From: Aurantimicrobium minutum | Lineage (GTDB): Bacteria > Actinomycetota > Actinomycetes > Actinomycetales > Microbacteriaceae | Assembly: GCF_029893825.1 (NCBI RefSeq) | Contig: NZ_JARXXV010000001.1 | Span: forward strand, 620,001-684,000 | Reading direction: 5' to 3' | DNA length: 64,000 nucleotides | Shown here: in pieces, positions 45,916 through 54,710 of the stretch | Position numbering within the stretch: position 1 is the stretch's first letter | Layout of the letters: each line of letters starts with the position of its first letter | Position numbers and translations under genes: made by a program | Notes under the pieces: generated by a model | Told to the model about the DNA's origin: nothing | What the model saw: only the letters and a program-made list of their open reading frames with translations | The model's database searches: none

Positions 45916-47031
45916 ATGAAGGTCGCAGTCCCCACCGAAATCAAGAACAACGAATTCCGCGTAGCTATCACCCCAGCAGGCGTTCACGAACTCGTTGGTA
46001 ACGGACACGAAGTTCTCGTTCAAGCAGGCGCAGGCCTCGGTTCTTCCATCACCGATGAGGCATACAAAGCTGCCGGTGCGAAGATCGTTGCAACTGCCGA
46101 AGAAGCATGGGCTGCTGCCGATGTACTTCTCAAGGTTAAGGAACCTATCGCAAGCGAATACAAATACTTCCGTGAGGGACTTGTGCTCTTCACATACCTC
46201 CACCTCGCTGCTGAGCCCGAGCTCACCAAGGCCCTGGTAGACGCCAAGGTCACCGGCATCGCCTACGAGACCGTTCAGCTTCCTACTCGCCAGCTACCTC
46301 TTCTCGCTCCTATGAGTGAGGTTGCAGGTCGTCTTGCACCAATCCTCGGCGCCAACGTGATGCTCAAGCCCAACGGCGGTCCAGGTCTGCTCGTTCCCGG
46401 CGTTCCCGGAACCCACCCTGCCAAGGTTGTTGTTCTCGGTGGTGGTGTTGCAGGTACAAATGCTGTGCAGGTTGCTGCCGGTATGGGTGCAGAGGTAACT
46501 GTTCTCGACACCAACTTGTTCCGCCTGCGCGAGCTCGATGCACTCTACGACGGCCGCATCAAGACCATTGCATCTAACTCTTTCGAAATCGAAAAGGCAT
46601 GTCTCGAAGCAGACATGGTGATCGGTTCTGTACTGATTCCTGGCGCTAAGGCTCCCAAGCTGGTCAGCAACGACCTGGTCAAGCGCATGAAGCCAGGTAG
46701 CGTTCTTGTGGACATCGCTGTGGACCAGGGTGGCTGCTTCGCAGACACTCACCCCACCACTCACGCTGAGCCCACCTTCCAGGTTCACAACTCACTGTTC
46801 TACTGCGTAGCAAACATGCCGGGTGCTGTTCCTAACACCTCCACCTACGCTCTGACCAACGCAACCCTGCCTTACCTGCGCTCCATTGCTAACAACGGAT
46901 GGCACGCAGCCCTCAAGGCAGATCAGTCACTGCGCCTGGGCCTCAACACCCACGCTGGTGCAGTAACCAACGCTCCTGTTGCTCAGGCAGTTGGTCTGGA
47001 ATACAGCGACCTCGACGCGATCTTCGCCTAG
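45916..47031 (+). CDS. ald: Alanine dehydrogenase
   Basis: The 371-residue enzyme interconverts alanine and pyruvate/ammonia with NAD(H). The signature KVAVPTEIKNNEFRVAITPAG (quoted in part) opens the protein; LFTYLHLA and the NAD fold VVLGGGVAG follow. Catalytic His is in TYLHLA, Lys in VLLKVKEP. The Shine-Dalgarno AGGAG lies 6 nt before the ATG. A strong terminator follows 15 nt after the stop, inside the opposing gene. Mycobacterial ald is induced by alanine and low oxygen via AldR; the same is not shown here. Confidence 0.96.
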   Translation: MKVAVPTEIKNNEFRVAITPAGVHELVGNGHEVLVQAGAGLGSSITDEAYKAAGAKIVATAEEAWAAADVLLKVKEPIASEYKYFREGLVLFTYLHLAAEPELTKALVDAKVTGIAYETVQLPTRQLPLLAPMSEVAGRLAPILGANVMLKPNGGPGLLVPGVPGTHPAKVVVLGGGVAGTNAVQVAAGMGAEVTVLDTNLFRLRELDALYDGRIKTIASNSFEIEKACLEADMVIGSVLIPGAKAPKLVSNDLVKRMKPGSVLVDIAVDQGGCFADTHPTTHAEPTFQVHNSLFYCVANMPGAVPNTSTYALTNATLPYLRSIANNGWHAALKADQSLRLGLNTHAGAVTNAPVAQAVGLEYSDLDAIFA

Positions 47032-47037
47032 AGATAT

Positions 47038-49551
47038 TTAGATCACAACCCTTGTGGTTGAGCCTTCGGGTTCAACCACAAGGGTTTTTTCATACCCCAC
47101 ATGAGGAAATAACCCAGTCCGCAGTCGAAGTCCTCGTAGTTCCGATGTGGTGCACCCATCCAGAACAAGCACTGCGTCACTTCGCAGTGACGCGAGCAAC
47201 GATAACCGCGCCATCCATTCATCTGGGGTCCCTAGATAAATACCTTCACTGTGTGCAGTGGTCACAGCCAGTTCTGAGGCAAGATCTGTTAATCGAGAGT
47301 GCAGTGGCTTCTCCAGCTTGGCCAGCAACTCTCGTTTGCGGTGAGTAATCACCACATAGGCACTTTCATTCCTCCAACTCATGTGTTGGGCAAGCACAGT
47401 GTCGACTACTGCAGGTGTTACATGAACCAGCTGAATCTCATGACCTCGCCATGTTCCGCGGCCAGGTAAAGAAGCTGAGTTCAACTTCACTATTTCTGGG
47501 AACAAAGCGAGGAGTGCTGAAACACCCCGAACCTGTTCACTGCAGCCCAGCACCACAGCATTGCCCTGCTTGGGTGCTTGCCGTGACTTTGTGGTCAAAG
47601 CCGCAACAAACTGTTCACGATGTTCCAGATCAAACTCTTCGAGAATTCCATCGAGTTCATCAACGAGCAAGGTTGTTGGAGAGTTGATGTTCTCCACCAC
47701 CGCATCCCATGCTTCTTCTGCGTCAGTGATTACGGGAACACCCAGTTGTGTGGCAAGTGCTGCAAGAGTGTTACTCACACCTGTGCGCGCTGGCCCAGTG
47801 ATGAGCAGGTTGCCATCGTGTGTTGGCGAGTAGTTCGCCCACGATTGAACCTGCTGCTGTGGAATGTCGACGAGTCCTAGCCATGCCACGCCAGCTGGTG
47901 CTTCTGGTGAATCGGTAAGAGAAAGAGCTCTTGGAAGTGGCGGCAACCAGGGACTGCGAGCACTCCACTGGGGATGGTGGTCACACCACTTTCGTGTTTT
48001 CTCAATCACGCCATCAACATCCCCCGTGCCCAGAACAGCAGCTTGGAATTCCCGCAATTCCACACCCGTCCCCATCGCCACTGCACGCCCCGGAATATGC
48101 GGAAGTGCATAAGCCAGGTCACTCTCTAGCAGGCTGTGCGAATCATGTTTCTGAGAGACTCTAAACCCGACCCTCACCGCACAATTAGCCAGTAAAGACT
48201 CCCCCACGCTGCCACCCACTCGCTGGCTTGAGAGGATGACGTGAATGCCGAGTGCTCTTCCCCGGGCCGCAAGATCTACGAACGCATTCACGAGCTCCGG
48301 AAATGTTTCGAGCACAGCACGAAACTCATCAACAACAACGATGAGACGTGCCAGATCGACTTCTGTTCTGAGCTGAGAGATATCAGAGATCTTCTCCTGA
48401 GCAAGTATGTGTTCCCGGTAATGAATTTCTGCGCGAAGTGAGGTGATAGCTCGCAGAGCTTCTGCGTGATCAAGGTCGGTGACAACACCGACAACGTGAG
48501 GCAGTTGGGCAAGTTGTGAGAACCCCGCCCCACCTTTGAAATCAATGGCGAGAATGGCAAGTTCTGCAGGTGAATAACTGGCCGCCATCGCCACCAACCA
48601 GGTTCGAAGGAATTCGGTTTTGCCAGAACCTGTCATGCCCGTCACGACAGCATGCGGACCAGCACTGACAAGATCCAGGAGCAGAGGGTGGTCGCCTCCC
48701 CTGCCTACATTCACCACGAGGGAATCTCTCGCAGATGCCCACTCTTCTTCCCTATTCACCACCGCTTGAACATGTGTGGGGATCTCCGTTGAAGCCGCAA
48801 GCGCATGAGGGTGTTCTGCACGCAGTTTCTCGTGAATCAGCGAAGCTTCTGCTGTGCTGAGCAAATCCACGACGACTGCAATGGGCAGTGCAGAAGGGTC
48901 AATGGTGTCGTGGAGCGTAGCAAAGCCTCGATCAACTTCAAGGAAATATCTCACCCCATAGGCGATGCTCTCTTTACTGGAAACAACAGAAACCGTAACT
49001 GGCAGCGCACGTGAGCCCTCTGCCCTGGAGTCTCGCTCTGGAAAACCCACTCGCCCACGCTCATCTATTCCCCACAACCATGCAAGCTGGAAGGCAATAG
49101 CTCGTTGCACCGACAAAGCTTCAACGGGTTGACCCGAAATAGCTAGCCCCTTCGTAATGTCGATCAGTACAGGCATTCCCCCGACTCGAGCGGTTCCGAT
49201 GCGCACTTCACGTGCTGTTCCTTGCGGTATTTCCCCGGCAGCCCAGCGAGGTCGCAAAGAGTAGCCCTCTTCTGCAAATCGACTACTGGGCGGACTGCTC
49301 ACCAGCGCATCCTGACGCCTGGTGAAGGTTTCTAACTGCTTTTGGTGAGCCTGGGCAAGGATTTCTTCACCATCACGTTCTTCCTGACGTGCTTCTTCAC
49401 GCCTGGCATGCCATCTGGCATCGAAGTATTGAGCAAGAGCCATCACGGGGCCCAACAGAGCAAAGAGCAAGGTGTAGGCAGAGCCGGTCACCAGCCACAA
49501 CACAACACTGGTGATGACAGGGGTGATCAGTGCAAAGAGAGGAAAACGCAT
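47038..49551 (-). CDS. FtsK/EccC-like membrane ATPase
   Basis: An 837-residue protein. Two membrane helices (about 5-22 and 26-43), a charged coiled stretch (about 50-80) and then a mixed domain precede an FtsK/SpoIIIE ATPase. Walker A is GMTGSGKT (305-312), Walker B VVVDEF (405-410), with AIDFKGGAGF and the HVILSSQR sensor. A second ATPase-like module (about 585-760) has a degenerate P-loop, GPARTGVS without the lysine, but an intact TLLVDELD. This is the layout of type VII secretion EccC proteins, shorter by one or more modules. Its 3' end overlaps the ald terminator. No WXG100, EccB, EccD or mycosin gene is in the window. Confidence 0.85.
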   Translation of the reverse strand: MRFPLFALITPVITSVVLWLVTGSAYTLLFALLGPVMALAQYFDARWHARREEARQEERDGEEILAQAHQKQLETFTRRQDALVSSPPSSRFAEEGYSLRPRWAAGEIPQGTAREVRIGTARVGGMPVLIDITKGLAISGQPVEALSVQRAIAFQLAWLWGIDERGRVGFPERDSRAEGSRALPVTVSVVSSKESIAYGVRYFLEVDRGFATLHDTIDPSALPIAVVVDLLSTAEASLIHEKLRAEHPHALAASTEIPTHVQAVVNREEEWASARDSLVVNVGRGGDHPLLLDLVSAGPHAVVTGMTGSGKTEFLRTWLVAMAASYSPAELAILAIDFKGGAGFSQLAQLPHVVGVVTDLDHAEALRAITSLRAEIHYREHILAQEKISDISQLRTEVDLARLIVVVDEFRAVLETFPELVNAFVDLAARGRALGIHVILSSQRVGGSVGESLLANCAVRVGFRVSQKHDSHSLLESDLAYALPHIPGRAVAMGTGVELREFQAAVLGTGDVDGVIEKTRKWCDHHPQWSARSPWLPPLPRALSLTDSPEAPAGVAWLGLVDIPQQQVQSWANYSPTHDGNLLITGPARTGVSNTLAALATQLGVPVITDAEEAWDAVVENINSPTTLLVDELDGILEEFDLEHREQFVAALTTKSRQAPKQGNAVVLGCSEQVRGVSALLALFPEIVKLNSASLPGRGTWRGHEIQLVHVTPAVVDTVLAQHMSWRNESAYVVITHRKRELLAKLEKPLHSRLTDLASELAVTTAHSEGIYLGTPDEWMARLSLLASLRSDAVLVLDGCTTSELRGLRLRTGLFPHVGYEKTLVVEPEGSTTRVVI
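47047..47090 (+). terminator. ald terminator embedded in the FtsK-like coding sequence
   Basis: AACCCTTGTGGTTGAGCC and GGTTCAACCACAAGGGTT form an approximately 18-bp stem with a TTCG tetraloop, then TTTTTT. It lies inside the last about 15 codons of the opposing gene, so the same sequence encodes protein on one strand and terminates on the other. Confidence 0.88.
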
Positions 49552-49617
49552 TCCTGCACTTCAGCAGAAACAGCTTCACCTCAAATGGGGTAAATGAGTT
49601 TCGGTGGAAAAGTGCCG

Positions 49618-50250
49618 CTATGAAATGGTGAGGTGGAGATCACCAAAGTCGAGACGCGTTCCCCGCACTACTGTGTAGCGAGTGCCGGGTTGAGCACGAC
49701 GAGGAACTACTCCAGGCTCTCTCACGATTGTGCCGTTACCACTGTTGCGATCAGCAACCCAGAGTTCACCATTGTCGACCCCAAATTCAAGGTGGGTCTT
49801 TGAGACTGACCTTCCAGGATCAGAAACCACGATGAGGTGCTCAAATTCTTCACCCTCAGCAGGAGTGGGCATGCGGCCTAAGAGACCACTGTGGGTAATC
49901 TCGACGCTTTCACCAGTACCTAAGGTGATGGTGAACGAGGCGAGGGTGTCTAGTTCTTGCTCGGTGGCAAAACGCGGGGGCTCCACCTCTCGAACAGGTG
50001 CTGAGTCAAAAAGTTCTGACAGGTCAACACCGTCGACCTGTTCCACGATGTTTGTCGAGGTTGTTTCAGGCTCTGTGGCAGAAACTGGCGCATGTGTTTG
50101 TGGAGCTGGTGCTGGGACCTCAACTACCGCTTCTGGTGCTGGCTCTGGCTTGATGACAGGAATAGCTTGCGTGCGAGCAAGGGAACTTCCGCATTCACCG
50201 CAAAAGAGCGCACCTTCTGGCAACGCACTCTGACAGACATCACACAACAT
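49618..50250 (-). CDS. Zinc-ribbon plus FHA domain protein
   Basis: A 210-residue protein. C3/C6 and C17/C20 form a zinc ribbon (LCDVCQS, FCGECGS). A Pro/Ala/Glu-rich linker (about 30-90) follows. The FHA domain (about 120-210) has GLLGR, the phosphothreonine-binding SVSKTHLEF and NSGNGT motifs. It should bind phosphothreonine on kinase substrates of the cluster. It lies 10 bp downstream of the transglutaminase-like gene and 66 bp upstream of the FtsK-like gene. Confidence 0.88.
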   Translation of the reverse strand: MLCDVCQSALPEGALFCGECGSSLARTQAIPVIKPEPAPEAVVEVPAPAPQTHAPVSATEPETTSTNIVEQVDGVDLSELFDSAPVREVEPPRFATEQELDTLASFTITLGTGESVEITHSGLLGRMPTPAEGEEFEHLIVVSDPGRSVSKTHLEFGVDNGELWVADRNSGNGTIVREPGVVPRRAQPGTRYTVVRGTRLDFGDLHLTIS

Positions 50251-50260
50251 GCTTGTGATG

Positions 50261-52459
50261 CTACCTGCGCTTGGGCAGCAATTCGGTCAAGCGAGCCCAC
50301 GATAGTCCAAATGATTTCACAGAGATGCGTGCACGGATTTTCTGCCACCTGGTGAGCTGTGCATCTAAGCCAGTAATGACCTTTTCCGCTTCTGACCACG
50401 CTCTGGTGACCTCAGCTTCAGAAATGCTGTCCGAGGAATACTGGGCAGTGTCTGCCAATACTGCAACGGCAGTTGCAGCTGGGAGTTCAGTCAGTGCCGC
50501 AACCTCTAAACGAGTGTTAGAGGCAGTCATCAACGCGCCATGGTCAATCAGTGCGTCGTGTATCTCACTCCAGGCGCCAGTAATGCGTTCTCTGGCATCA
50601 GTTGCATTCAGACGTGCTGCACGGCGTCGACGCTTGGCGATGACAATCGCCAGAAGTGGCGATGCGAGTAGTCCAAGCCAGAGCAGTGTCCAGCCCACAA
50701 CAGTAACCACGGCAAGAATGGCCTGCAATACAGGATCTACGGGCTGTGGCTGTTCTTCATCTGCCGCTTCGGGAGCAGAGTTGTCGTTCAGTTGTGGCTC
50801 GTTTTGTGCGGGCGGATCAACTGCTGTTTGTGGGAAGGCAACCTCTGTGGGGTCTTGAGGCTGTTCTTCAGGAATGGGGCGCTCAACTGGAATAGGGTTG
50901 AGGGCAACCCAGCCTTCGGTGGTAGATATTTCAATCCATGCCGTCATGTCAGCACCGGTGAAGGTGACCTGCGTTGCAGGATCTGCCCCTTCCGGTGCCG
51001 TGAATCCCATCACCACACGCGATGGGAACCCGAGCTGGGTTGCAATGAGTGCAGCTGCAGCCGAGTATTGCTCTGCGTCTCCCACCATGGGAGTGGCAGC
51101 GAAGAGTGCGGCAATGCGGTTTGCTCCGTGGCCAGAAGCACTGGGAACTTCATCTGGGCCACCGTGGCTGATGTATCCCTCAAAGGTCAGTGCCTGAAGC
51201 GATGCTTGGAGTCGCTCCCCGGCAGAAGTTTTGCCCTTAGATGTCACAGACACAAAGGCATCAAGACCATTGGGAATCACTGCGGGAGCAGGAACTATGG
51301 CATCTCCTGGCGCGAGTGAACTCAGTGCATCAAGGGAGACTTCTGGGGCAGCAAGGCCTGTTGTTCGGTAACTATCACCAGAGGCAAGGCCCGTTATTAC
51401 TGCTCCAGTTGCAGCAGGGCGGCTGTAGTAGAACGCATCGGTGAGCGCACGGGCTCCACTGCCAGTGAAACGCAGAGAACCGAGCTCACCCGCGAGCGGA
51501 ACCCACGCACCTGTCAGCCCCGAAATTGTGACGTCGGCAGTAATGCTCTCCCCCGCGCTGCCAGTCAGAGGAATTGACCCTGGCAATTTTGTGAAGTCCG
51601 CTGCCACTCCACCAACCGAATAGAGAACGCCGGTGTAGTTATCCAAGGTTGCCAGGCTGACGTGTTGGCCTGAACTCAAACCCGCAACGGTGAGCAAATC
51701 TTCGTTCGCAAGATCACCGGTGACGTAGGAGCGATATTCCGACAGTGGACTGGTGTCATCTTGCAGTACGAAAGGCTGGTCTATTTCTGTGCGCCACACT
51801 GAACGATCGGTGATGGGGGTTACGAGCACAACCGCACTGGCAACTACCGACGAGAGGGCAACAATGCCCAGTGCGCGCATACCCAGGCTGGCACTACCGA
51901 CTCGGCTCAACGCAAACCAGAGCGCAATCAGAACAAAAACGCCCACCGTGACCACGATGCTGGCAAAACTGCGCGAGGGACCTAACCATATAGCAGTGCC
52001 GAGGGTGATGACCGGAACGAGTGCAGCGCTGCTGGCAATGCCCTTCTGGCGGTTGATACGCAGGCTCAACGACACCGCGAGCAGCACGCCGAGGAGGGAA
52101 AGTAGGAATACAGGAACAAGCAATGCCTCATAGGCACCGACGGGAGGCATGACGGTGACCAGTTGCTTCCAGGAGAGCATGATTCCTGTGAGCAGGCTCA
52201 ACTCGCCCTGCACACTGGGCAAGAAACCCAGTATGGCTTCGCTCGGGACCGCTAAAGGAACTCCGAACAGCAAGTAGGCAGCGACTGCCGTGAGAACGGT
52301 GCGCAGCACCGACCACGAACGGCGCGCTGACCACAACGCGATTACTCCACCCAACAGTGCACCACCGGCCAGGGCAATGAAAAAGTACGGGTCTTGATAA
52401 ACCGGCCACAACGGAACCAGAGAAACCACGACGGCGAGGCTCAGAAGTATTGCTCTCAC
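50261..52459 (-). CDS. Membrane protein with degenerate transglutaminase-like domain
   Basis: The 732-residue protein has about seven N-terminal membrane segments (about 1-215), an extracytoplasmic region with a transglutaminase-core fold (about 440-525), one membrane segment (about 580-605) and a cytoplasmic helical tail. The core reads GDAEQYSAAAALI, GADMTAWIE and VALNPIP. In active members these positions carry C, H and D; here they are A462, T506 and N521, so the triad is absent. The function is likely structural or binding. It overlaps the DUF58 gene by 1 bp and is next to the Zn-FHA gene, matching the TGM position of PFNA clusters. Confidence 0.88.
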   Translation of the reverse strand: MRAILLSLAVVVSLVPLWPVYQDPYFFIALAGGALLGGVIALWSARRSWSVLRTVLTAVAAYLLFGVPLAVPSEAILGFLPSVQGELSLLTGIMLSWKQLVTVMPPVGAYEALLVPVFLLSLLGVLLAVSLSLRINRQKGIASSAALVPVITLGTAIWLGPSRSFASIVVTVGVFVLIALWFALSRVGSASLGMRALGIVALSSVVASAVVLVTPITDRSVWRTEIDQPFVLQDDTSPLSEYRSYVTGDLANEDLLTVAGLSSGQHVSLATLDNYTGVLYSVGGVAADFTKLPGSIPLTGSAGESITADVTISGLTGAWVPLAGELGSLRFTGSGARALTDAFYYSRPAATGAVITGLASGDSYRTTGLAAPEVSLDALSSLAPGDAIVPAPAVIPNGLDAFVSVTSKGKTSAGERLQASLQALTFEGYISHGGPDEVPSASGHGANRIAALFAATPMVGDAEQYSAAAALIATQLGFPSRVVMGFTAPEGADPATQVTFTGADMTAWIEISTTEGWVALNPIPVERPIPEEQPQDPTEVAFPQTAVDPPAQNEPQLNDNSAPEAADEEQPQPVDPVLQAILAVVTVVGWTLLWLGLLASPLLAIVIAKRRRRAARLNATDARERITGAWSEIHDALIDHGALMTASNTRLEVAALTELPAATAVAVLADTAQYSSDSISEAEVTRAWSEAEKVITGLDAQLTRWQKIRARISVKSFGLSWARLTELLPKRR

Positions 52460-53721
52460 TATGCCACCGCCATTCGCTTGCCCAGAAGTTGTTGCAGATC
52501 ATCGAGGCGACCAATGGTTGCTACCGTCAATCTGCCCATGCGGCGGGTGGACGGAGAGGCTTCTGGAGCACAACACACCACCACAACTTCAACGCCAGCG
52601 GGGAAGGCAACCGAAGCAGAGTGCAAAGTCTTGGAGTCAACTCCCGCGCCGGTCACGAGGAAGACAATCGACACATCCGCAGCTTGCACGGATGCCAAAC
52701 GAGACAGTTCCACGATGGTGGGACTGCCTTCTTGAAGGTGGATCCCTGAGAGCTCATCCAGGAGTCGATCCCTGGAAACTGTCGACAGCGCTCGAATTCG
52801 AGTCGGAGAAGAACCTCGTTCCTCTCGGCGGCGAGAGGCAAGCTCCCGGGCGGCTTCACGCAATGCACTCAATCGACCTGTGGAAACTGGTCTTGCCTGA
52901 GCACTGACCAGGACAGAAAGTTCACGAGTGTCACGAATCGCACGAACACCTAGCGACGCTGCCGCGCTGACGGCGAGCTCAAATTCGTCATCGGTGGCAA
53001 ACGTTTCAGGACGGGTGTCCACTGCAATCATGAGGTGGCTGCGGCGGGTTTGTTCAAACTGGCGCACCATGAACTGTCCGGTTTTGGCAGTGGACTTCCA
53101 GTGAATGTTGCGACGATCATCGCCGGGAACGTATTCGCGTAAGGCATGGAATGACAGGTCACTATCGGTGAGGTCTTTGGTCGGATTACCTTCCAAATCG
53201 GGCACAAAACCGGTGCTCATACTGAGCAAACCAATGGTTTTGGGGTGAATAAACAAAGTCTTCACACCCCCGTGAACAACTTCACGGGAAATAAGACCCA
53301 GAGGGTCTTGGCGAATCACTCGGGCAGGACCCACCTGCACCATGCCGCGGTGCTCGGTGGGAACTGGAAGTGTGATGTCTTCCTGTGCACTCTTGCGCAG
53401 ACGTCCCACGCGGGTTTCCACCTGTTGATCCCCAACCGGAACAACAACATCCAGGGCAGCTAAGGAGTGCCCTGTGGGGTTAGAAACTGACACAACGAGT
53501 TGTGCTTCATCTCCGACCACTACACGTTCGTGGGCGAGCTTGAAGGAAACCTCATGTGAGTGCCTAAAAAGTGCATAGAGTGTGGCGATGCCAAAGCTGA
53601 GTAGCCCGGCACAACCCAAACCAATCAGTTCTATCCATCCCTGCGCAGCACCAACGACAAGGCTGAGCAGGGCAATAATTACCCAGCCCCAACCTCTCGA
53701 GGTGACGACGCGAAAATTCAT
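52459..53721 (-). CDS. DUF58 (von Willebrand A-like) membrane protein
   Basis: The 420-residue protein has two N-terminal membrane helices (about 10-50), an Ig-like beta region (about 60-150), and the DUF58 core with LREYVPGDDRRNIHWKSTAK (about 200-220). The following IAVDTRPE region corresponds to the metal-site position of a vWA fold but lacks the DxSxS pattern. DUF58 proteins accompany MoxR ATPases and may be remodelled by them. The first codon overlaps the MoxR stop by 4 bp, so the two are coupled. Confidence 0.9.
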   Translation of the reverse strand: MNFRVVTSRGWGWVIIALLSLVVGAAQGWIELIGLGCAGLLSFGIATLYALFRHSHEVSFKLAHERVVVGDEAQLVVSVSNPTGHSLAALDVVVPVGDQQVETRVGRLRKSAQEDITLPVPTEHRGMVQVGPARVIRQDPLGLISREVVHGGVKTLFIHPKTIGLLSMSTGFVPDLEGNPTKDLTDSDLSFHALREYVPGDDRRNIHWKSTAKTGQFMVRQFEQTRRSHLMIAVDTRPETFATDDEFELAVSAAASLGVRAIRDTRELSVLVSAQARPVSTGRLSALREAARELASRRREERGSSPTRIRALSTVSRDRLLDELSGIHLQEGSPTIVELSRLASVQAADVSIVFLVTGAGVDSKTLHSASVAFPAGVEVVVVCCAPEASPSTRRMGRLTVATIGRLDDLQQLLGKRMAVA

Positions 53722-54683
53722 GAGGTGGCAGGAGCTCCCACGGGAAGATCAATCAGGATCTTGCCCACGACATTGTTGGCGGTGACGCCATCAAACTCTG
53801 CCTCAGGATCGAGCACCAGGCGGTGAGAAAGTACCGAGTCTGCGAGTGCTTTCACGTCGTCAGGAATGACAAAGTGGCGACCCTGCGATGCAGCGTGGAC
53901 GCGAGAAGCACTGATCAACGCCAATGCACCTCGAACTGAAGCACCTAAACGAACCTCAGGCGCAAAACGAGTGGCTTCAACAATGCGTGAAACATAGTCA
54001 TTGATTTCAGGATCAACATGAACACTCTTGGCCAGCTCAATAAGCTTGACCACCATCTCGGCGGGCACAACACCGTCGAGTTCAGCAGCCTTCTTCTTGG
54101 CAGAGCCTTCCAAAATGAGCATGGTTGAGGCGTGGTCGGGGTAACCCAGCGATGCCTTCATGAGGAAGCGGTCTAACTGTGCTTCAGGAAGTCGGTAAGT
54201 TCCTGCCTGCTCAATGGGGTTCTGGGTGGCAATCACCATGAATGGTTCACCGGTGGGGTGGGTCACACCATCAACAGTGACGTGGTGTTCTTCCATAACC
54301 TCGAGCAATGCCGACTGGGTCTTGGGGCTTGCTCGGTTGATCTCATCGGCAAGCACAATGTTGGAGAAGATGGGGCCTTTGTGGAATTCGAAGGCACCCT
54401 TCTTCTGATCGAAGATGCTCACACCGGTGATGTCACCGGGCAGAAGGTCTGGGGTGAATTGAATACGCGAGTGACTTCCCTGCACACTTTGCGCCATCGC
54501 TCGAGCAAGCGATGTCTTACCTGTTCCTGGGTAGTCCTCCAGAAGTAAGTGACCACCGGAGAGCATGGCGGTGAATGCCAAGCGGACAGTGCGATTTTTG
54601 CCCAGGAGTACCTGTTCCACGTTTCCGACCAGCTTGTCGAAAACTTTCTGGAACCCGGCTGCTTGTTCGGGTTTCATACTCAT
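53718..54683 (-). CDS. MoxR-family AAA+ ATPase
   Basis: The 321-residue protein has Walker A PGTGKTS (52-58), Walker B LADEINR (111-117), sensor ATQNPIEQAGT and Arg-rich sensor 2 region. MoxR ATPases act as chaperones that insert or activate partner complexes, usually with vWA/DUF58 proteins such as the next gene. It follows the giant surface-protein gene by 27 bp. The cognate substrate is unknown; the giant Ig/FN3 protein and the FtsK-like ATPase are candidates. Confidence 0.93.
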   Translation of the reverse strand: MSMKPEQAAGFQKVFDKLVGNVEQVLLGKNRTVRLAFTAMLSGGHLLLEDYPGTGKTSLARAMAQSVQGSHSRIQFTPDLLPGDITGVSIFDQKKGAFEFHKGPIFSNIVLADEINRASPKTQSALLEVMEEHHVTVDGVTHPTGEPFMVIATQNPIEQAGTYRLPEAQLDRFLMKASLGYPDHASTMLILEGSAKKKAAELDGVVPAEMVVKLIELAKSVHVDPEINDYVSRIVEATRFAPEVRLGASVRGALALISASRVHAASQGRHFVIPDDVKALADSVLSHRLVLDPEAEFDGVTANNVVGKILIDLPVGAPATS

Positions 54684-54710
54684 GTGTTGTGCCTTTCGAT
54701 GGAACGGTAA

